Positions 6,533-6,636 of a stretch of 6,636 nt of DNA are shown in pieces. The notes under the pieces are model-generated. The model was not told the DNA's origin and made no database searches. It was given only the letters and a program-made list of their open reading frames with translations. This DNA is from Alphaproteobacteria bacterium (GTDB lineage: Bacteria > Pseudomonadota > Alphaproteobacteria > UBA8366 > JADFVY01): contig JAOUMF010000128.1 of NCBI GenBank assembly GCA_029881615.1, positions 1 to 6,636 on the forward strand, in the 5' to 3' direction. Each line of letters opens with the position of its first letter. Positions within the stretch are counted from its first letter, which is position 1. Both the position numbers and the translations under genes were made by a program.

Positions 6533-6581
6533 CGATTTAGAATAGAATGGATTACACCGCAAATTTCGAGCTGAAAATGCC

Positions 6582-6636
6582 ATGACCGAACAGACCGGCC
6601 GGACACAGCCTCGCCACGCGCCCTCTCAGTCCAAGC
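6582..6636 (+). CDS. Probable start of a next gene (truncated by window end), unidentified
   Basis: An ATG at 6582 opens a frame that runs to the window end (18 complete codons, beginning MTEQTGRTQPRH and continuing polar and basic). GC content jumps from about 33% just upstream to about 67% within it (37 of 55), matching the coding sequence elsewhere. The frame has a TAG at 6543-6545 upstream and no alternative start between, so 6582 is the first possible ATG. No strong Shine-Dalgarno sequence is visible; GAG at 6568-6570 is the nearest. Its ATG overlaps the TGA of a mini-ORF, so coupled initiation is possible. Too little is visible to assign a function. Confidence 0.45.
   Translation, partial: MTEQTGRTQPRHAPSQSK

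Larger units (their letters stand above)
6442..6581. promoter_or_regulatory. AT-rich intergenic region between the MBL gene and the next gene
   Basis: These 140 nt contain 46 G or C (33%), against GC-rich coding sequence on both sides. They hold two inverted repeats (listed separately), a pyrimidine-rich stretch at 6496-6516 and a 12-codon mini-ORF at 6547-6585. Hexamers close to a -10 box exist (CATAAT at 6517-6522, TAGAAT at 6538-6543), but neither has a convincing -35 box at 16-18 nt. The region probably ends the upstream operon and holds the promoter for the next gene; this is inferred from composition and position. Confidence 0.45.

Noticed and set aside
6483..6538. GCGATTT direct repeat at 6483-6489 and 6532-6538
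   Set aside because: Two copies of a 7-mer 49 nt apart are easily explained by chance, and there is no third copy or regular spacing.

Overview
This window is a GC-rich, tightly packed stretch of bacterial chromosome with all genes on the + strand. Protein sequence and gene order suggest an alphaproteobacterium, perhaps Rhodospirillales-like. That placement is inference, since there is no rRNA and no search could be run. The genes are housekeeping. There is no sign of a phage, transposon, CRISPR array, toxin-antitoxin pair or tRNA/rRNA gene.

Layout, left to right: (1) the C-terminal end of an RlpA-type protein with a SPOR domain, cut by the window start; (2) a 36-nt gap with a plausible promoter; (3) a D-alanyl-D-alanine carboxypeptidase of the PBP5/S11 family; (4) tmk, thymidylate kinase, 13 nt downstream; (5) holB, clamp-loader delta' subunit, joined to tmk by an ATGA overlap; (6) metG, a zinc-knuckle-free methionyl-tRNA synthetase with its own strong ribosome binding site; (7) a TatD-family metal-dependent hydrolase 9 nt after metG; (8) a PhnP-like metallo-beta-lactamase-fold hydrolase, joined to the tatD-type gene by a second ATGA overlap; (9) a 140-nt AT-rich intergenic region (about 33% GC by hand count) with two inverted repeats; (10) the first 55 nt (about 67% GC) of a probable next gene.

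The genes form two functional blocks that may share transcription. The rlpA-dac pair acts on periplasmic peptidoglycan: RlpA-type proteins cleave or bind septal glycan, and the carboxypeptidase trims stem peptides. The tmk-holB-metG-tatD-MBL block covers dTTP supply, replication, translation and two metal-dependent hydrolases. tmk, holB and a tatD-family gene are also clustered in E. coli (tmk-holB-ycfH), and metS sits beside a tatD-family gene in Bacillus subtilis, so this is an old, widely kept arrangement.

I do not see an exciting unknown system in the coding part. The items most worth a second look are the near-perfect 24-nt inverted repeat and second inverted repeat in the terminal intergenic region, a 12-codon mini-ORF that overlaps the next start by ATGA, the orphan PhnP-like hydrolase of unknown substrate, and a rare-codon perfect palindrome inside the tatD-type gene.
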